Shown here: piece after piece, positions 8,715 through 17,857 of the stretch | Layout of the letters: each line of letters starts with the position of its first letter | Numbering within the stretch: position 1 is the first letter of the stretch | NCBI GenBank assembly: GCA_002343505.1 | Contig: DDQZ01000078.1 | Coordinates: forward strand, 727 to 64,726 | Source of the DNA: Verrucomicrobiaceae bacterium UBA2429 | Lineage (GTDB): Bacteria > Verrucomicrobiota > Verrucomicrobiia > Verrucomicrobiales > Verrucomicrobiaceae | Reading direction: 5' to 3' | DNA length: 64,000 nucleotides | The notes under the pieces: generated by a model | What the model was told of the DNA's origin: nothing | The model's input: the letters and a program-made list of their open reading frames with translations, nothing else | The model's database searches: none | Translations under genes and position numbers: made by a program

Positions 8715-9572
8715 ATGAAAAAGCTCCTCCCGCTCCTCGCGCTGACCGCCCTGTTTTCCCACGCCGCCGAAATCCCGGACACGGCCAAAGTCGGGCACTT
8801 TTACGCCGGCTGCCAGGCCTACACTTTCCGCCTCTTTTCCGTGATGGAGGCCATTGAAAAAACCGCCCGGGCAGGCGGCAAAACCATCGAGTTTTACCCG
8901 CGCCAGAAACTTTCCCCCGAACAGCCGGACGCGGTCTTCAACCACGAGTCCGCGCCCGAAGTCATCGCTGCCGTGAAAGCGAAGCTGGCGGAAAAAGACG
9001 TCACCGCCGTCGCCTACGGAGTCGTCCGCCTCGGCTCGAACGAGGTGGAAAACCGCAAGGTCTTCGAGTTCTGCAAAACCATGGGCATTGGCATCGTCGT
9101 CACCGAGCCGGAGGTCGCGGCGCTGGACCAGATCGAGGCCCTGGTGAAGGAGTTCGACATCAAGATGGCCATCCACAACCATCCCCGCCGCCCGCTCGAC
9201 CGCGCCTATCTTTTCTGGGATCCAGAGTATGTGCTCAGCCTCGTCAAAGACCGCGACCCGCGCATGGGCGCCTGCGCCGACACCGGCCATTGGGTGCGCT
9301 CCGGTCTCGACCCCGTCGAGTGCGTGCGCATCCTCAAAGGCCGCATCTTTGACAGCCACCTCAAGGACCTGGATGAAAAAGGCAATCCCAAGGCCAAAGA
9401 CGTGCCCTATGGCGGCGGCGTCTCCAACATCAGCGCCATTCTGGCTGAATACCATAAGCAGGGTTACCCCGGCCCCATCCATGTCGAATACGAGTCCAAC
9501 TGGGAGGACAACGTGCCCGATGTGACGCGATGCCTTGACTTTGTGCGCGCCTGGAAACCCGCCGTCGAGTGA
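8715..9572 (+). CDS. Exported sugar phosphate isomerase/epimerase-like TIM-barrel protein
   Basis: A 285-residue member of the xylose-isomerase-like TIM barrel superfamily with an N-terminal signal peptide (MKKLLPLLALTALFSHAAE). Metal-site landmarks are MAIHNHPRR, GACADTGHWVRSGLDP, and HLKDLDEKG, followed by GPIHVEYESNW at the end of the barrel. Exported versions are common in Verrucomicrobiota and Planctomycetota and are usually linked to sugar or glycan turnover. The gene is convergent with a sulfatase 22 bases away. The exact substrate is unknown. Confidence 0.85.
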   Translation: MKKLLPLLALTALFSHAAEIPDTAKVGHFYAGCQAYTFRLFSVMEAIEKTARAGGKTIEFYPRQKLSPEQPDAVFNHESAPEVIAAVKAKLAEKDVTAVAYGVVRLGSNEVENRKVFEFCKTMGIGIVVTEPEVAALDQIEALVKEFDIKMAIHNHPRRPLDRAYLFWDPEYVLSLVKDRDPRMGACADTGHWVRSGLDPVECVRILKGRIFDSHLKDLDEKGNPKAKDVPYGGGVSNISAILAEYHKQGYPGPIHVEYESNWEDNVPDVTRCLDFVRAWKPAVE

Positions 9573-9594
9573 GGCGGGGGCGACGCGGCCCGGC

Positions 9595-11484
9595 TCACTT
9601 TTTCTTTTTTCCCTTCCCGCCCTTGGGAGCTTTGGCGGCCGCGCCTGGAACGATGTTGGCGATAAGCCGCGGGACGTAGCTGTTGTAGCGCCCGTCGGGG
9701 GAGGGGCCGTCGGGGCTCATTTGAGCGATCTCATCGTGCAGAGGTCGCGCTTTCTCTCCGAGGGCCTCAATAGCTGCGAGGGCCGACATGGCGGTCAGCA
9801 CATCGTGGTCCTGCGGAGCGGCGAGGGCGCCGAGGGCAGCCAGGGCGGCGGAGAGGCGGGAGGGATCGCCGTGCTGCCCCAGACTTTGCGCGGCGGTGAC
9901 GCGCACAAGCACGGAGTCATCTGACAGCGCGGCCTGCAAGGCGGCGGCGTGCTCGCGGACGGCGGACTCGCCGCGCATGAGCAGGCCGAGCGCGCCCCAG
10001 TGGCGGACGGCGCTGTCCCCGTCCTCGCGCATGAGGCGGGCCAGCTCGCCGCTGGCGGTGGAGTCCATGCCGGCGGCGAGTTCGGCGGCGGCGAGGATTT
10101 TTTCAAAAGGATACTTTCTTTCGTCACGCGCGGTCTCGTAAGGCGTGCCGCCCTCGGAGCGGGTGTGAATCTCGCGCTCTGGCAGGAAGCAAATGTCCCG
10201 CACCCTGGCCAGATGCTCGCGCTGTGCGGCGCGGAGTTTTTCGAGGATGGCGCGGTGCTCCGGGGATTGGGCGAGGTTGAGAACTTCGTCGGGGTCGCTT
10301 TCCAGGTCGTAGAGTTCCTCGGTGTCTTTGGGCGTCTTCCAGAAACGGGACTGGGCTTCATTGGTCCTGCCCTGGGTGTAAAGATCGTGCCAGACGCGGG
10401 TGGTGGGCGTCTCGAATTGATAAGCCACGCGCTGGGCCTGGGAGACGTGGGGATGGTAGTTTCGCAAATACACATAACGCCCGTCGGTGACGCTGCGCAC
10501 CAGGTCCATGCGCTCGTCCATGCGCCCGCGCTCGCCGAAGATGAAGGGCTGCGGTTCGCTTTGGTAAGGACCGGCAAAAGCGCGGCCCTGCATCCACTTC
10601 GGCGGTTCAATGCCGGCAAGGCTGAGGAGCGTGGGCGCCAGGTCAACGAAGCTGATGAGACGGTCTGACTTGCCGCCGGGCATGTATTCCTTCGGTGCCA
10701 GATGTTTCCACTTCTCGGGGAAATACACGACAAAAGGCACATGCAGCCCCGTGTTTGAAGGCCAGCGCTTGCCGCGGGGCATGCCGCTGCCGTGGTCGGC
10801 GTAGTAGAAGACGATGGTGTCCTCCGCGAGGCCGGCCTCTTCGAGTTCCTTCAAATGGCGTCCCGCGTCGGCGTCGGCCTCGCTGACTTTGTCATAATAC
10901 TGCGCCCAGTCCTGGCGCACTTCGGGGGTGTCTGGATGGTAGGCGGGCACGCGCACATCGGCGGGCTGGGTGATCTGCGTGTGCGGGCGGGTGCGGATCT
11001 GGCTTTCGTGGCTTTTGGTGGAGTTGAAGATGGCGAAGAAGGGCTGGCCTTCGGCGCGGTTTTTCCAGTGCGCCTTGTTGGAGGACTCATCCCAGACCTT
11101 GCCGGTCTCGCGCAGGTTGTAGTCGGTCTTGCTGTTGTTCGTGCAGTAATAGCCGGCCTCGCGGAGAATGGCGGGATACATCCTCACGCCCTCGGGCAGG
11201 GACACCATGGAGCGCATGTGCAGGCCGCCGCTGCTTGAGGGATAGATGCCGGAGATGATGGCGGTGCGCGCGGGCGCGCAGACAGGAGCCACGGACCAGG
11301 CTTTTTGGAAAAGCATGCCCTTCGCCGCGAGCGCGTCCACGTTCGGAGTGCGGGCGATTTTGTCACCGTAGCAGCCCATGTGCGGGCTGTGGTCCTCGCT
11401 GGTGAGCCAAAGGATGCCTGGCTTGCCGGCGGCGTTCAGTGTCTGGCAGAGGGCGAGGGTGCAAAGCAGGAGCGAAAACTTCAT
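9595..11484 (-). CDS. Exported S1-family sulfatase with C-terminal HEAT-like region
   Basis: Hydrolyses sulfate esters, probably on polysaccharides, outside the cytoplasm. Signal peptide MKFSLLLCTLALCQTLNAA starts at 11484. The formylglycine motif CAPAR is at Cys69, and the metal-site segment SEDHSPHMGCYGD is at about 29-41, so it fits a Cys-type S1 sulfatase. The catalytic domain extends to about residue 440; the last 180 residues are Ala/Leu-rich helical repeats of HEAT type that end in a Lys-rich tail. An anaerobic or FGE-type maturase would be needed; none is present in the window. Confidence 0.9.
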   Translation of the reverse strand: MKFSLLLCTLALCQTLNAAGKPGILWLTSEDHSPHMGCYGDKIARTPNVDALAAKGMLFQKAWSVAPVCAPARTAIISGIYPSSSGGLHMRSMVSLPEGVRMYPAILREAGYYCTNNSKTDYNLRETGKVWDESSNKAHWKNRAEGQPFFAIFNSTKSHESQIRTRPHTQITQPADVRVPAYHPDTPEVRQDWAQYYDKVSEADADAGRHLKELEEAGLAEDTIVFYYADHGSGMPRGKRWPSNTGLHVPFVVYFPEKWKHLAPKEYMPGGKSDRLISFVDLAPTLLSLAGIEPPKWMQGRAFAGPYQSEPQPFIFGERGRMDERMDLVRSVTDGRYVYLRNYHPHVSQAQRVAYQFETPTTRVWHDLYTQGRTNEAQSRFWKTPKDTEELYDLESDPDEVLNLAQSPEHRAILEKLRAAQREHLARVRDICFLPEREIHTRSEGGTPYETARDERKYPFEKILAAAELAAGMDSTASGELARLMREDGDSAVRHWGALGLLMRGESAVREHAAALQAALSDDSVLVRVTAAQSLGQHGDPSRLSAALAALGALAAPQDHDVLTAMSALAAIEALGEKARPLHDEIAQMSPDGPSPDGRYNSYVPRLIANIVPGAAAKAPKGGKGKKKK

Positions 11485-11571
11485 GGTGAGAGGGGACAAC
11501 GCGGCAAGGCAGCCTGGATTTCAAGGATATGGCGGCTGATTTCGGGCGATGCCCGGCGATGCCGGTGTGCT

Positions 11572-14157
11572 TCATGCCACGAGACTGGTCTCCGCGCGCA
11601 GCCTGGCGAGGGCGTTCTCAGGGGTCATCCGCGAAGGCAGGCTGTGCAGGATGGTGAGGCGTGTGCCGTCTGTCTCGGCGCGCGAGTCGAGGGCGTAAAT
11701 GCCGGCGTCCAACGCATGGTAGAGCAGTCCGGTCATCATGCAGAGAAGGCCGCCGGATGTCTCGGGGGACCAGACGCGCAGACGCATCACTTTGGAGTCG
11801 CGCCGCTCCATGACCATGTTTGAAACGGGCAGCGCGGGCAGCGCGGCGCGGGAAGGCGGTCCGGCGGCGATCTCCCGGCGCATTTTTTCCAGCACCTCCC
11901 GGCCGGGCTGGGCGGTTCCCGGCCGGAGGTGGAAGAAGTCCAGCGCCAGGCCCAGATTGGTGGCGGAGAAAAGATGGGAGCGGAACACAGGCACCCCGTT
12001 TGTCCATAGAGTGTGGCAGATGGCGGCGGCGAGGCCTTGGATGTTGTTCGCGGCGATGCCGAGAATGATGGAGGCTCCGTCATGCAGCATGCGCAGAAGC
12101 GGTTCGGTCTCGCGCTTCTGGTGCAGTGCGGCGAGGTGGCCGCTGAAGCGGGATGTGTGGCGCGCGTAGGCTCCGCCAAAGAAGGACACGCCCAGGTCCC
12201 TCATCACCTCGGCGTCCTCCTCCGGCATGCCCCCCGCGAGCATTTGATCAAGGATGCCGAGCGGATTGCCCGGCGGGTGGAAGCGCTCCCAAGTCATCTT
12301 GTAGAGCTCGCGGATGGCGAACCAGTTGCCGGGATCGGTGACATTGTCCTTCCAGCCTGCGCGGTCGGCCCGGGTGAAGACGAAAAGCGCACGCAGCCTG
12401 CTGGTGCCGCCGCAGACGGAGGCCAGCCGGTCCACCTTGAATTTGTCATTGACGCCGTCGGCCACCAGGTCCTCCAGCAGACGGCGGTGGGTGATGAGGA
12501 AGCGCGTCAGTTCCAGTGTCTCGGGGAGAAATCCCGCGTTGGAGAAGCAGCGCTCCAGGTAATCCTCGACCGGCAGGCCTGAGAAGCCGCTGGAGTATCG
12601 CTCGCCAAGGCTGAGGCGGGTGTCGGCGCGGCGGCGCGCGTCATCGGCCATGAGGGGAAGGCGTTTGATTTTGAGCGCCAGCTTGACGGCCGCCATGGTG
12701 TCGGGCGCGGCGCGCGCCGTCTCCACTTCATCGAGCAGGTTGATGTCCACCGGAAGGCCCTCCGCGCGTGTCTCGGACAGGTCGAGGCCGGCGGCGCGGC
12801 GTTTTTCAAGGCTGATAAACTTCTCGACCAGAAGCGCGCCGCGAAGTGTCTTTTTCTCTGTCATCACGCGCTCGTCCACGGAGACCTCGAAAGCGGCGTG
12901 GCCGGGGAAAAGGCGCTCCTCCGCGCCGGGGAAGCGAGCCAGATGCGCGAGAGAACTGGCGAGGCTGCCGCGCGGCTCGTAAAACAGCGCGCCGAGCTCG
13001 GGCACGGGCACCAGCCAGTTCTCGATGTCCTTGAAGGCGCTGTCCAGCTCGGCGGGGTCAATCGGCAGGCTGTGGCGCTGGGCTTCAAGCAGGAGGTCCA
13101 GGGCGGCGCGGCTTTTTTCCTCCGGGGAGACGCAGCCGGGCGCGGTGGTGTGCCTCATGCCGCCCATGCCGTAAACGATGCCGCGCCCGACCTCGCGGCC
13201 CTCCAGCAACTCCCGCCCGATGATCGCGCGGGCGAAGCGTGTGACGCGCCGGCGCGCGTTGAGCAGGGCGGCGCGCGCGTGCGCGGCGAATTCGAAACGG
13301 TCGCGCTCCGCAGCGTCCGGTCCGAGAAGATCCCCGAAGGCCAGGAAGTCTTCAAAACGCATCCTGTCCTCGATGTGAAGGCCGTTCGGCAGAGGCTCCA
13401 TGCGGGTGCCGCGCCGCAGTTGCACAAAGGCGCGCACACGCAGCAGCAGGTGGTAGGCGGCCATGTCCTCCGGTGGCAGGATGGCGTGAACCTCGTGGCT
13501 GTGGCGGAAGCGCCGCCCGCCCAGAGTCCAGACGCCGGCCTGGAAATCCCGCAGGGCCTCCGCTTTGATGTCGAATCCATCCAGTTTCCCGGCGTGGTGC
13601 GCATCCTCGTGCATGCCGCCGCGGGCGCGCCAGAATTCGCTGATGTGCAGGAAATGCGCGAAGGCGTCATGGTTCACGCGCAACCGCTCGCGGAACCTGC
13701 CGGTGAGGTCGTGGGGATCGAAGACGGGACTCAGATCAAGCAGCGCGGTGACGGCTTTGGCGTCGAGATCGGCCACATAGTCGAGCTGATAGGTGGCAGC
13801 ATGGAAGGTGAAGCCGTGCTCGTCGAGGAACTCGCGCGAGCCGTTCGTCTGCCGGTGCATCTCGCACAGGAAGACGCTCTGGTCCGGCGCTTCATCGCAG
13901 AGAAAAGCCACGTCAAGGTCCGAGCAGGGCGTCATTTCATGGCGGCCGGTGCCGCCGATGGCGGCAACGGCGAAGGGGCGCCCGCAGCCGCGCTCCGCCC
14001 ACTCGCGCGCGGCCCATGCGGCAATGGCGTCGAGATGGATGGCGGTGCGCCGCGCGGTGATCTCGCGTCCGTTGTCCAGGCTGGGTCCGAGAATGAGCGC
14101 GTCATTTTCCGCGATGAGGCGGCGGTGGCGGGCCAGGGGAGCTTCAGGGGCATTCAT
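11572..14157 (-). CDS. GlnD-like nucleotidyltransferase / ACT protein lacking the HD motif
   Basis: An 861-residue protein built like PII uridylyltransferase. The nucleotidyltransferase segment GGTGRHEMTPCSDLDVAFL keeps both catalytic aspartates (D80, D82). The middle region contains the GlnD-type helix RFLITHRRLLEDLVADG and RALFVFTRADRAGW, but the preceding stretch that should hold His-Asp of the HD phosphohydrolase reads SSGFSGLPVEDYLERCF, so the metal site is gone. The C-terminus (LLYHALDAGIYALDSRAET) looks like one ACT domain. It may therefore transfer nucleotides but not remove them. It follows pfkA by 8 bases; a TTG at 14169 is an alternative start. Confidence 0.8.
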   Translation of the reverse strand: MNAPEAPLARHRRLIAENDALILGPSLDNGREITARRTAIHLDAIAAWAAREWAERGCGRPFAVAAIGGTGRHEMTPCSDLDVAFLCDEAPDQSVFLCEMHRQTNGSREFLDEHGFTFHAATYQLDYVADLDAKAVTALLDLSPVFDPHDLTGRFRERLRVNHDAFAHFLHISEFWRARGGMHEDAHHAGKLDGFDIKAEALRDFQAGVWTLGGRRFRHSHEVHAILPPEDMAAYHLLLRVRAFVQLRRGTRMEPLPNGLHIEDRMRFEDFLAFGDLLGPDAAERDRFEFAAHARAALLNARRRVTRFARAIIGRELLEGREVGRGIVYGMGGMRHTTAPGCVSPEEKSRAALDLLLEAQRHSLPIDPAELDSAFKDIENWLVPVPELGALFYEPRGSLASSLAHLARFPGAEERLFPGHAAFEVSVDERVMTEKKTLRGALLVEKFISLEKRRAAGLDLSETRAEGLPVDINLLDEVETARAAPDTMAAVKLALKIKRLPLMADDARRRADTRLSLGERYSSGFSGLPVEDYLERCFSNAGFLPETLELTRFLITHRRLLEDLVADGVNDKFKVDRLASVCGGTSRLRALFVFTRADRAGWKDNVTDPGNWFAIRELYKMTWERFHPPGNPLGILDQMLAGGMPEEDAEVMRDLGVSFFGGAYARHTSRFSGHLAALHQKRETEPLLRMLHDGASIILGIAANNIQGLAAAICHTLWTNGVPVFRSHLFSATNLGLALDFFHLRPGTAQPGREVLEKMRREIAAGPPSRAALPALPVSNMVMERRDSKVMRLRVWSPETSGGLLCMMTGLLYHALDAGIYALDSRAETDGTRLTILHSLPSRMTPENALARLRAETSLVA

Positions 14158-14165
14158 GGCCGTGG

Positions 14166-15308
14166 TCAATAGCCGCTGAGCGCGCGGTGCGTTTCACGAA
14201 GCTTTTGCAGACGCGCGGCGCGCTCCAGCGAGTCCGGCTGCCAGTCAAAGGGCGCGAGCTTGTGCCCGCCATTCCGGACAACGGTGACGCCGCTGGCTCC
14301 CGTCCCCATGATGGCCTGCCACGCTGTGCCGGCGAACTCTGCCGCCAGGATGCCGTCAAAGGCCGCGGGGCTGCCGCCGCGCTGCACATAGCCGAGCACG
14401 GTGGCGCGGGTCTCGATCTCCTTGAAAGGCCCGTGTTTGAAGCATTCCCCCAGGCGCATGGCCACCATCCAGGCGGGGCTTTCCCATTTGTGCCTGTCCA
14501 TTCGCACGCCCTCGGCCACGAGCACGATGCTGTGGGTGCGGCCGCGCGCGTGGGATTGCTCGATCTCCCCGGCCAGTTTCCGAATGCGGTCGCCGCTGAG
14601 GAAGCCGTCCTCCGGGATGATGGCGTACTCCGCGCCGGAGGCGATGGCGGAGAGCAAGGCCAGCTCGCCGCAGCCGCGCCCCATGGTTTCGAGCACCATG
14701 ACGCGGCGATGACTGCGCGCGGTGTCTTTGATCTTGGTGACCTCCTGCAGGATGTTTTCGATGGCGCTCTGCACTCCAAGCGCCCAGTCGGTGACGGGCA
14801 GGTCATTGTCTATGGTGCCGGGCACGCCCACGACCTGGATGCCGCTCTCCTCATGCAGGCGGCGCGCGCCCGCGAGCGAGCCGTCGCCGCCGCAGACAAT
14901 GACGGCGCGGAAGCCGAGACCGCGCAGCATCTGGATGACACGCGCGCGGATGCCGTCGTCGCGGAATTCGTCACAGCGCGCGCTGCGCAGCTTGATGCCG
15001 CCGCGCACGACGAGTCCGCTGACGGATTCCGGGTCGAGATGCACCAAGTGCTGGTTTTTGGCGTGGAAACCGAAGATGCCCGGCCGGTGGAGGATCTCCT
15101 CCCGCAGCGAGTCCAGAGTCACTTCCCCGGACTCCAGCCGCGCCAGGGTGCGCACGAGGCCGGCATAGCCTTCCATGACGCCGATGACGGGCACGTCGTG
15201 GAGATTGCCGCCGAGGCGCGCGGCGGCGCGCATGAAGGGGTTCATTCCGGGGGAGTCTCCGCCACTGAAGGCGATGAGCACGGGACGTTTTTCAAAGAGA
15301 GGGTTCAT
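14166..15308 (-). CDS. pfkA: ATP-dependent 6-phosphofructokinase
   Basis: Phosphorylates fructose 6-phosphate in glycolysis. A 380-residue group A PFK: FSGGDSPGMNPFMRA near residue 15 is the phosphate-binding loop, VCGGDGSLAGA the nucleotide site, and PGTIDNDLPVTDWALG the catalytic segment. Gly in GGDG and in PGTIDND are the ATP-type residues; PPi-dependent enzymes have Asp and Lys there. ETMGRGCGELAL follows as in the family. The start at 15308 is chosen because the longer frame overlaps an upstream gene and adds a Pro/Arg-rich stretch. It forms an apparent operon with the GlnD-like gene downstream. Confidence 0.93.
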   Translation of the reverse strand: MNPLFEKRPVLIAFSGGDSPGMNPFMRAAARLGGNLHDVPVIGVMEGYAGLVRTLARLESGEVTLDSLREEILHRPGIFGFHAKNQHLVHLDPESVSGLVVRGGIKLRSARCDEFRDDGIRARVIQMLRGLGFRAVIVCGGDGSLAGARRLHEESGIQVVGVPGTIDNDLPVTDWALGVQSAIENILQEVTKIKDTARSHRRVMVLETMGRGCGELALLSAIASGAEYAIIPEDGFLSGDRIRKLAGEIEQSHARGRTHSIVLVAEGVRMDRHKWESPAWMVAMRLGECFKHGPFKEIETRATVLGYVQRGGSPAAFDGILAAEFAGTAWQAIMGTGASGVTVVRNGGHKLAPFDWQPDSLERAARLQKLRETHRALSGY

Positions 15309-15822
15309 TGGAGTTGAAAGGGGGTTCGGATGCGGGGCTGGCGGGCGGGGTGGTGTCGGATGGCTGGCGGAAGGATGTGTCCGCAGCGTCCGCGCAAGGC
15401 GGCGGGGGACTTCCCTCCTGTTCTGAAGCAGGCGGGACAAGCGCGGGGGGAGTTTGGGCCGCCGCACGCGCAGGTTTCCTTTTGAGGATGCGGCGGCGTT
15501 CGCTTTTGTTAATCACTCCGCCGCAAAAATGGAAGTCATCAGGCGGCCAATGGTGCGAATTCCCGCACGACTTGTCATCGTGGACGATGCGTTTCTTGTA
15601 TCTGTGGCGTTCAGCCTCTCTCCGGATCAGCACACCCTGACCGGCATTTCTCCAAGTCCGGTGTCTGGATGTGGTGATTTCGGTTTCGAGCCAGGGATCC
15701 CTGCGGGAGGGTCTTCTTTCGTCCGGATACAGAAAAATGACGCGCGCCAGATAATAGCCAAAAATGGAGGAGGCGAGGCACAGGAGCGCAAGCACCCAGG
15801 GGTTGGACAGGTCGGCGTTCAT
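15292..15822 (-). CDS. Putative small single-pass membrane protein
   Basis: A 176-residue frame with one transmembrane helix near the N-terminus (PWVLALLCLASSIFGYYLAR) followed by a basic region and a Pro/Ala/Ser-rich C-terminus. It overlaps the pfkA start by 17 bases in another frame. No ribosome binding site stands out and the tail is low complexity, so it may be a membrane-anchored linker protein or a spurious frame. The orderly TM helix next to a basic stop-transfer segment favours a real gene over the competing + strand frames in the same place. Confidence 0.45.
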   Translation of the reverse strand: MNADLSNPWVLALLCLASSIFGYYLARVIFLYPDERRPSRRDPWLETEITTSRHRTWRNAGQGVLIRREAERHRYKKRIVHDDKSCGNSHHWPPDDFHFCGGVINKSERRRILKRKPARAAAQTPPALVPPASEQEGSPPPPCADAADTSFRQPSDTTPPASPASEPPFNSNEPSL

Positions 15823-15938
15823 GATCGGGACGGGGTGGTTGGTGTCGGGACCGTCACATTTCCATGCCGCCCGTTTTTGGGAAGACAGGCAATTGGCAAG
15901 GGGGTTGCAAATTTAATTAGGAATGCTGAAATAACTGG

Positions 15939-16847
15939 ATGCAGACGGACTTTTTGCAGCAGAGCAATCTCACGTTAGACCGGCTCGTGGACTTCAGCCG
16001 TGTGGTGGACGCGGGCGGCTGCACCCAGGCGGCCAAGGCTGCGGGAGGCGCTCCGGGAAACTTCGCCCGCAAAATGAAAGAGTTGGAGCAGTGCTTCGGC
16101 GTGACCCTGCTCAAGCCGGGCGCCCAGGGCATGACGCCCACGGAGGAGGGCATGGAGCTATACCAGATCATCAATCACAATCTCCAGCGGCTGGGCGATT
16201 TTCATCGAAAATGCCGCGGACGTCCCGCCACCGTGCGCCTGTGCGCGGGCAGCAGCATGCTTCACTGGTGGGTCGCCCCGCGCCTCACCGGCATCGTCGG
16301 CTCGCTGAACGGTGCGCGTCTCGACTTAGTGGCGCGCCGCGTCCACGAGCGCGTGCCGGACCTGCGCAAGCAGGAGGCTGACTTCGCCATCGTCCGCGGA
16401 GAGGCGGTGGGCAGCCAGCTCAAGAGCTGCCCTCTCCTGGTCGTCGAGCATCTGCTTTTTGTTTCGCGCTCGCTGCTCAAGCGGCTGCGCCTGGAAGCCG
16501 GCGATCCGCGTCTCGTGACAAAGCTGCCGCTGGCCCTGCCTGCGGAGGGTGATGTGCGCACCATTCTCGAACGAGGCTTGGAGCGCGCCAAAGCAAGGGT
16601 CACCGAAGTCATCCAGACGGCTTCGTTCGTCATGGCCGCGCGCGCCGCCGCCGCGCGGGAGGTGGCCGCCATCCTGCCGCACATCGCCGCATGGGAGCTG
16701 CCGGACGCGGAGTTTGCCGCCGTCGCCGTCCCCGCACTGGGCGGTCATACTCAGCGTCTGCATCTGTGCTGGAATCCCGCGCACATCCGCGCCTCGGCTC
16801 CGGCTGAGCGCGTGCTGCCTGTCCTGCAACACGCGCTGGCAGTCTAG
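15939..16847 (+). CDS. LysR-type transcriptional regulator
   Basis: A 302-residue DNA-binding regulator. The N-terminal winged helix has LVDFSRVVDAGGCTQAAKAAGGAPGN-type sequence (about residues 15-45) then FARKMKELEQCFGVTLLKPG and TPTEEGMELYQII, the usual LTTR pattern. The effector-binding half starts near residue 95 (ATVRLCAGSSMLHWWVAPRL). The helix-turn-helix is somewhat divergent (Gly-rich turn). A short AT-rich patch (15910-15935) just upstream is a likely promoter. It precedes the DUF2167 gene by 92 bases on the same strand, but a regulatory link is only a guess. Confidence 0.85.
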   Translation: MQTDFLQQSNLTLDRLVDFSRVVDAGGCTQAAKAAGGAPGNFARKMKELEQCFGVTLLKPGAQGMTPTEEGMELYQIINHNLQRLGDFHRKCRGRPATVRLCAGSSMLHWWVAPRLTGIVGSLNGARLDLVARRVHERVPDLRKQEADFAIVRGEAVGSQLKSCPLLVVEHLLFVSRSLLKRLRLEAGDPRLVTKLPLALPAEGDVRTILERGLERAKARVTEVIQTASFVMAARAAAAREVAAILPHIAAWELPDAEFAAVAVPALGGHTQRLHLCWNPAHIRASAPAERVLPVLQHALAV

Positions 16848-16939
16848 CCCGGCCCAGGTCAAAAAAGACGCGCTTTGCCAGTTGACCCGGCGCCGCGGGT
16901 CCGACAGCCTGGGAGGCTCCAGCTTCCTGAGTTTTTCCC

Positions 16940-17851
16940 ATGAACATCCGCATCCTCACCCTGGCCGGCATCATTGGCGGCATCCCCTCCGTTTTCACCC
17001 TCGCCCAGGAGCCTGCTCCTTCCGCCCAGCCTTCCCAGGCGGAGATGGAGGCGCGGGAAAAAGCCTTTCTGGACAGGATCGAGTCCTTCGGCTGGACGCG
17101 CGAGGGAGTGGGCCGGCTCAAGGACATGGCCCAGGTGGGCATCCCCTCCGGCTGGCGCTTCACCGACGGCAACGGCACTCGCCAGATGCTGCAGCTTTAT
17201 CAAAACCTGACCAGCGACAGCGAGCTGGGCATGCTGACCACCGAGGGCGAGGGTCCGTGGGTCATTTTCGAGTTCGACGACTCCGGTTATGTGAAGGATG
17301 ACGAGAAGGACAAGCTCGACGCCGACGCCATGCTGGCATCGCTCCAGGAAGGCCAGCGCCACGGCAACGAGCGCCGGCGCGAGATGGGCATGCCGGAGCT
17401 GCATCTGCTCGGCTGGGCCGTGCCGCCGCGCTTCAACGACCAGACCAAGAACCTGGAGTGGGCGCTGCGTGTCGGCTCGCAAAACGGCGAGTCCATCAAC
17501 TACAGCACGCGGCTGCTGGGCAGGCATGGCGTGATGAAAGTGGACCTCGTCTGCGGCCCCGAGGAGATGGACTCGCTCATTCCGGCCTACCAAAACATCA
17601 TCTCCGGCTATCAATACCTGGGAGGGCACAGCTACGCCGAATTCCGCGAGGGCGACAAAATGGCGAAGTACGGCCTCACCGCCCTTGTGGCCGGAGGCGC
17701 GGCGGTGGCGGCGGGAAAAATGGGCCTTTTTGCCAAGCTCGCCGGGTTTTTCGCCAAGCTGGGCAAGGGCGCCATCGTCATCGTCATCGGCATCGGTGTG
17801 GCGCTCAAGGGGCTGTTCAGCAAGCTCTTCGGCGGCCGCGGCCAGGCGTGA
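16940..17851 (+). CDS. DUF2167 membrane-anchored protein
   Basis: A 303-residue exported protein with signal peptide ending near TLAQE. The core has the DUF2167 hallmarks GWAVPPRFNDQTKNLEWALR, INYSTRLLGRHGVMKVDLVC and a C-terminal hydrophobic segment (AIVIVIGIGVALKGLFSKLF) that anchors it in the membrane. The family has no proven biochemical role. It is followed after only 6 bases by a membrane protein with a zinc ribbon, so the two are probably cotranscribed. Confidence 0.85.
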   Translation: MNIRILTLAGIIGGIPSVFTLAQEPAPSAQPSQAEMEAREKAFLDRIESFGWTREGVGRLKDMAQVGIPSGWRFTDGNGTRQMLQLYQNLTSDSELGMLTTEGEGPWVIFEFDDSGYVKDDEKDKLDADAMLASLQEGQRHGNERRREMGMPELHLLGWAVPPRFNDQTKNLEWALRVGSQNGESINYSTRLLGRHGVMKVDLVCGPEEMDSLIPAYQNIISGYQYLGGHSYAEFREGDKMAKYGLTALVAGGAAVAAGKMGLFAKLAGFFAKLGKGAIVIVIGIGVALKGLFSKLFGGRGQA

Positions 17852-17857
17852 TCCCCC

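Noticed and set aside
15454..15978. 174-residue + strand frame opposite the small membrane protein
   Set aside because: Basic, repetitive translation without signal or domain; the - strand frame has an ordered TM helix and fits the operon.
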